Below are positions 12,917 through 13,306 of a stretch of 13,306 nucleotides of DNA, in pieces; the first letter of the stretch is position 1, and each line of letters starts with the position of its first letter. Source of the stretch: Chloroflexota bacterium. GTDB taxonomy: Bacteria > Chloroflexota > Dehalococcoidia > Bin125. Where the stretch lies: NCBI GenBank assembly GCA_026705105.1, contig JAPPBK010000131.1, positions 1 to 13,306 on the forward strand. The letters are read 5' to 3'. The translations under genes were made by a program, and so were the position numbers. The notes beneath the pieces were generated by a model that was not told where the DNA came from, ran no database searches, and saw only the letters and a list, made by a program, of their open reading frames with translations.

Positions 12917-13306
12917 ATGTCCAATGGCTCAAGTGACGCTGACGAGGGCGGCGCGCCGACCGGAAAGATCAACGTAGCCATCGTCGGCGTCGGCAACTGC
13001 GCTTCCTCGCTCGTCCAGGGCGTGACCCACTACCAGAACGCCCAAGACGGCGACGAGATCCCCGGCATCATGCACGCCGTGCTCGGCGGATACCGCATCT
13101 CCGATCTCAACTTCGTCGCCGCATTCGACATCGACTCCCGCAAAGTCGGCCTCGACCTGTCCGAAGCCATCTTCACCGAACCCAACAACACCGTGAAGTT
13201 CACCGACGTGCCCAACCTGGGCGTGCCGGTCGAGCGCGGCATGACCCACGACGGTCTTGGCAAGTACCTGTCGGAAGTGATCGACAAAGCGCCAGGCTCG
13301 ACCGTG
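12917..13306 (+). CDS. ino1: Inositol-3-phosphate synthase, partial (3' end beyond window)
   Basis: The enzyme makes myo-inositol 3-phosphate (equivalent to L-inositol 1-phosphate) from glucose 6-phosphate with NAD, the first step to inositol, inositol phospholipids or inositol-derived solutes and thiols. The 130 residues present contain the NAD-binding start KINVAIVGVGNCASSLVQG (about 17-35), then PGIMHAVLGGY and the strand-loop FVAAFDIDSRKVGLDLSEAI with ENNT-like PNNT, closely following the actinobacterial-type Ino1 as I recall it. About 16 disordered residues (SNGSSDADEGGAPTG) precede the fold. The ATG at 12917 has AAGGAA 7 bases upstream. It is divergent from an inositol monophosphatase family gene, which fits a shared pathway. 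The frame is open to the window end. Confidence 0.95.
   Translation, partial: MSNGSSDADEGGAPTGKINVAIVGVGNCASSLVQGVTHYQNAQDGDEIPGIMHAVLGGYRISDLNFVAAFDIDSRKVGLDLSEAIFTEPNNTVKFTDVPNLGVPVERGMTHDGLGKYLSEVIDKAPGSTV

Overview
The window is high-GC bacterial chromosomal DNA that looks like core genome. There is no rRNA, tRNA, CRISPR array, insertion sequence or prophage signal. The best guess at lineage is a Chloroflexota-like bacterium. The reasons are a secreted peptidase MA-type metalloprotein, a protein-disulfide-oxidoreductase-like protein, a CX4C thioredoxin-like lipoprotein, a PaREP1/HEPN protein and an actinobacterial-style inositol-phosphate synthase. A deep-branching actinobacterium is the main alternative. 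The assignment is inference from gene content only.

Layout. Positions 1-5465 are a minus-strand run that reads, in transcription order, acpS, a fused NAD(P)HX epimerase/dehydratase, two adjacent small tautomerase-superfamily proteins, fabF and recJ. recJ leaves the window at position 1. The run joins fatty-acid synthesis (AcpS activates ACP, FabF elongates) to metabolite repair (NNR) and DNA repair (RecJ). No acyl-carrier-protein gene is present. folD (5540-6436, +) diverges from acpS. A second minus-strand unit (10027 down to 6484) holds a degenerate thioredoxin-fold protein, prfB with an intact programmed +1 frameshift site, and a secreted, C-terminally anchored HELTH metallopeptidase whose GTG start overlaps the prfB stop.

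A PaREP1/HEPN protein (10115-10483, +) converges on a thioredoxin-like lipoprotein (10480-11475, -), and the two stop codons share one CTAG. A conserved-looking 73-residue protein (11576-11797, +) follows. The right end has an inositol monophosphatase/histidinol-phosphatase family gene (11911-12720, -) divergent from ino1 (12917 to the window end, +). Together these could supply the two steps from glucose-6-phosphate to myo-inositol, although motifs in the phosphatase also resemble HisN.

No gene-free stretch exceeds 300 bases; the longest is the 196-base hisN-like/ino1 spacer. I see no clearly new multi-gene system. The best leads are the tautomerase pair with altered catalytic residues, the prfB recoding site, the disulfide oxidoreductase homologue that has lost its CXXC motifs, and the glycine-rich tail on the NNR enzyme.
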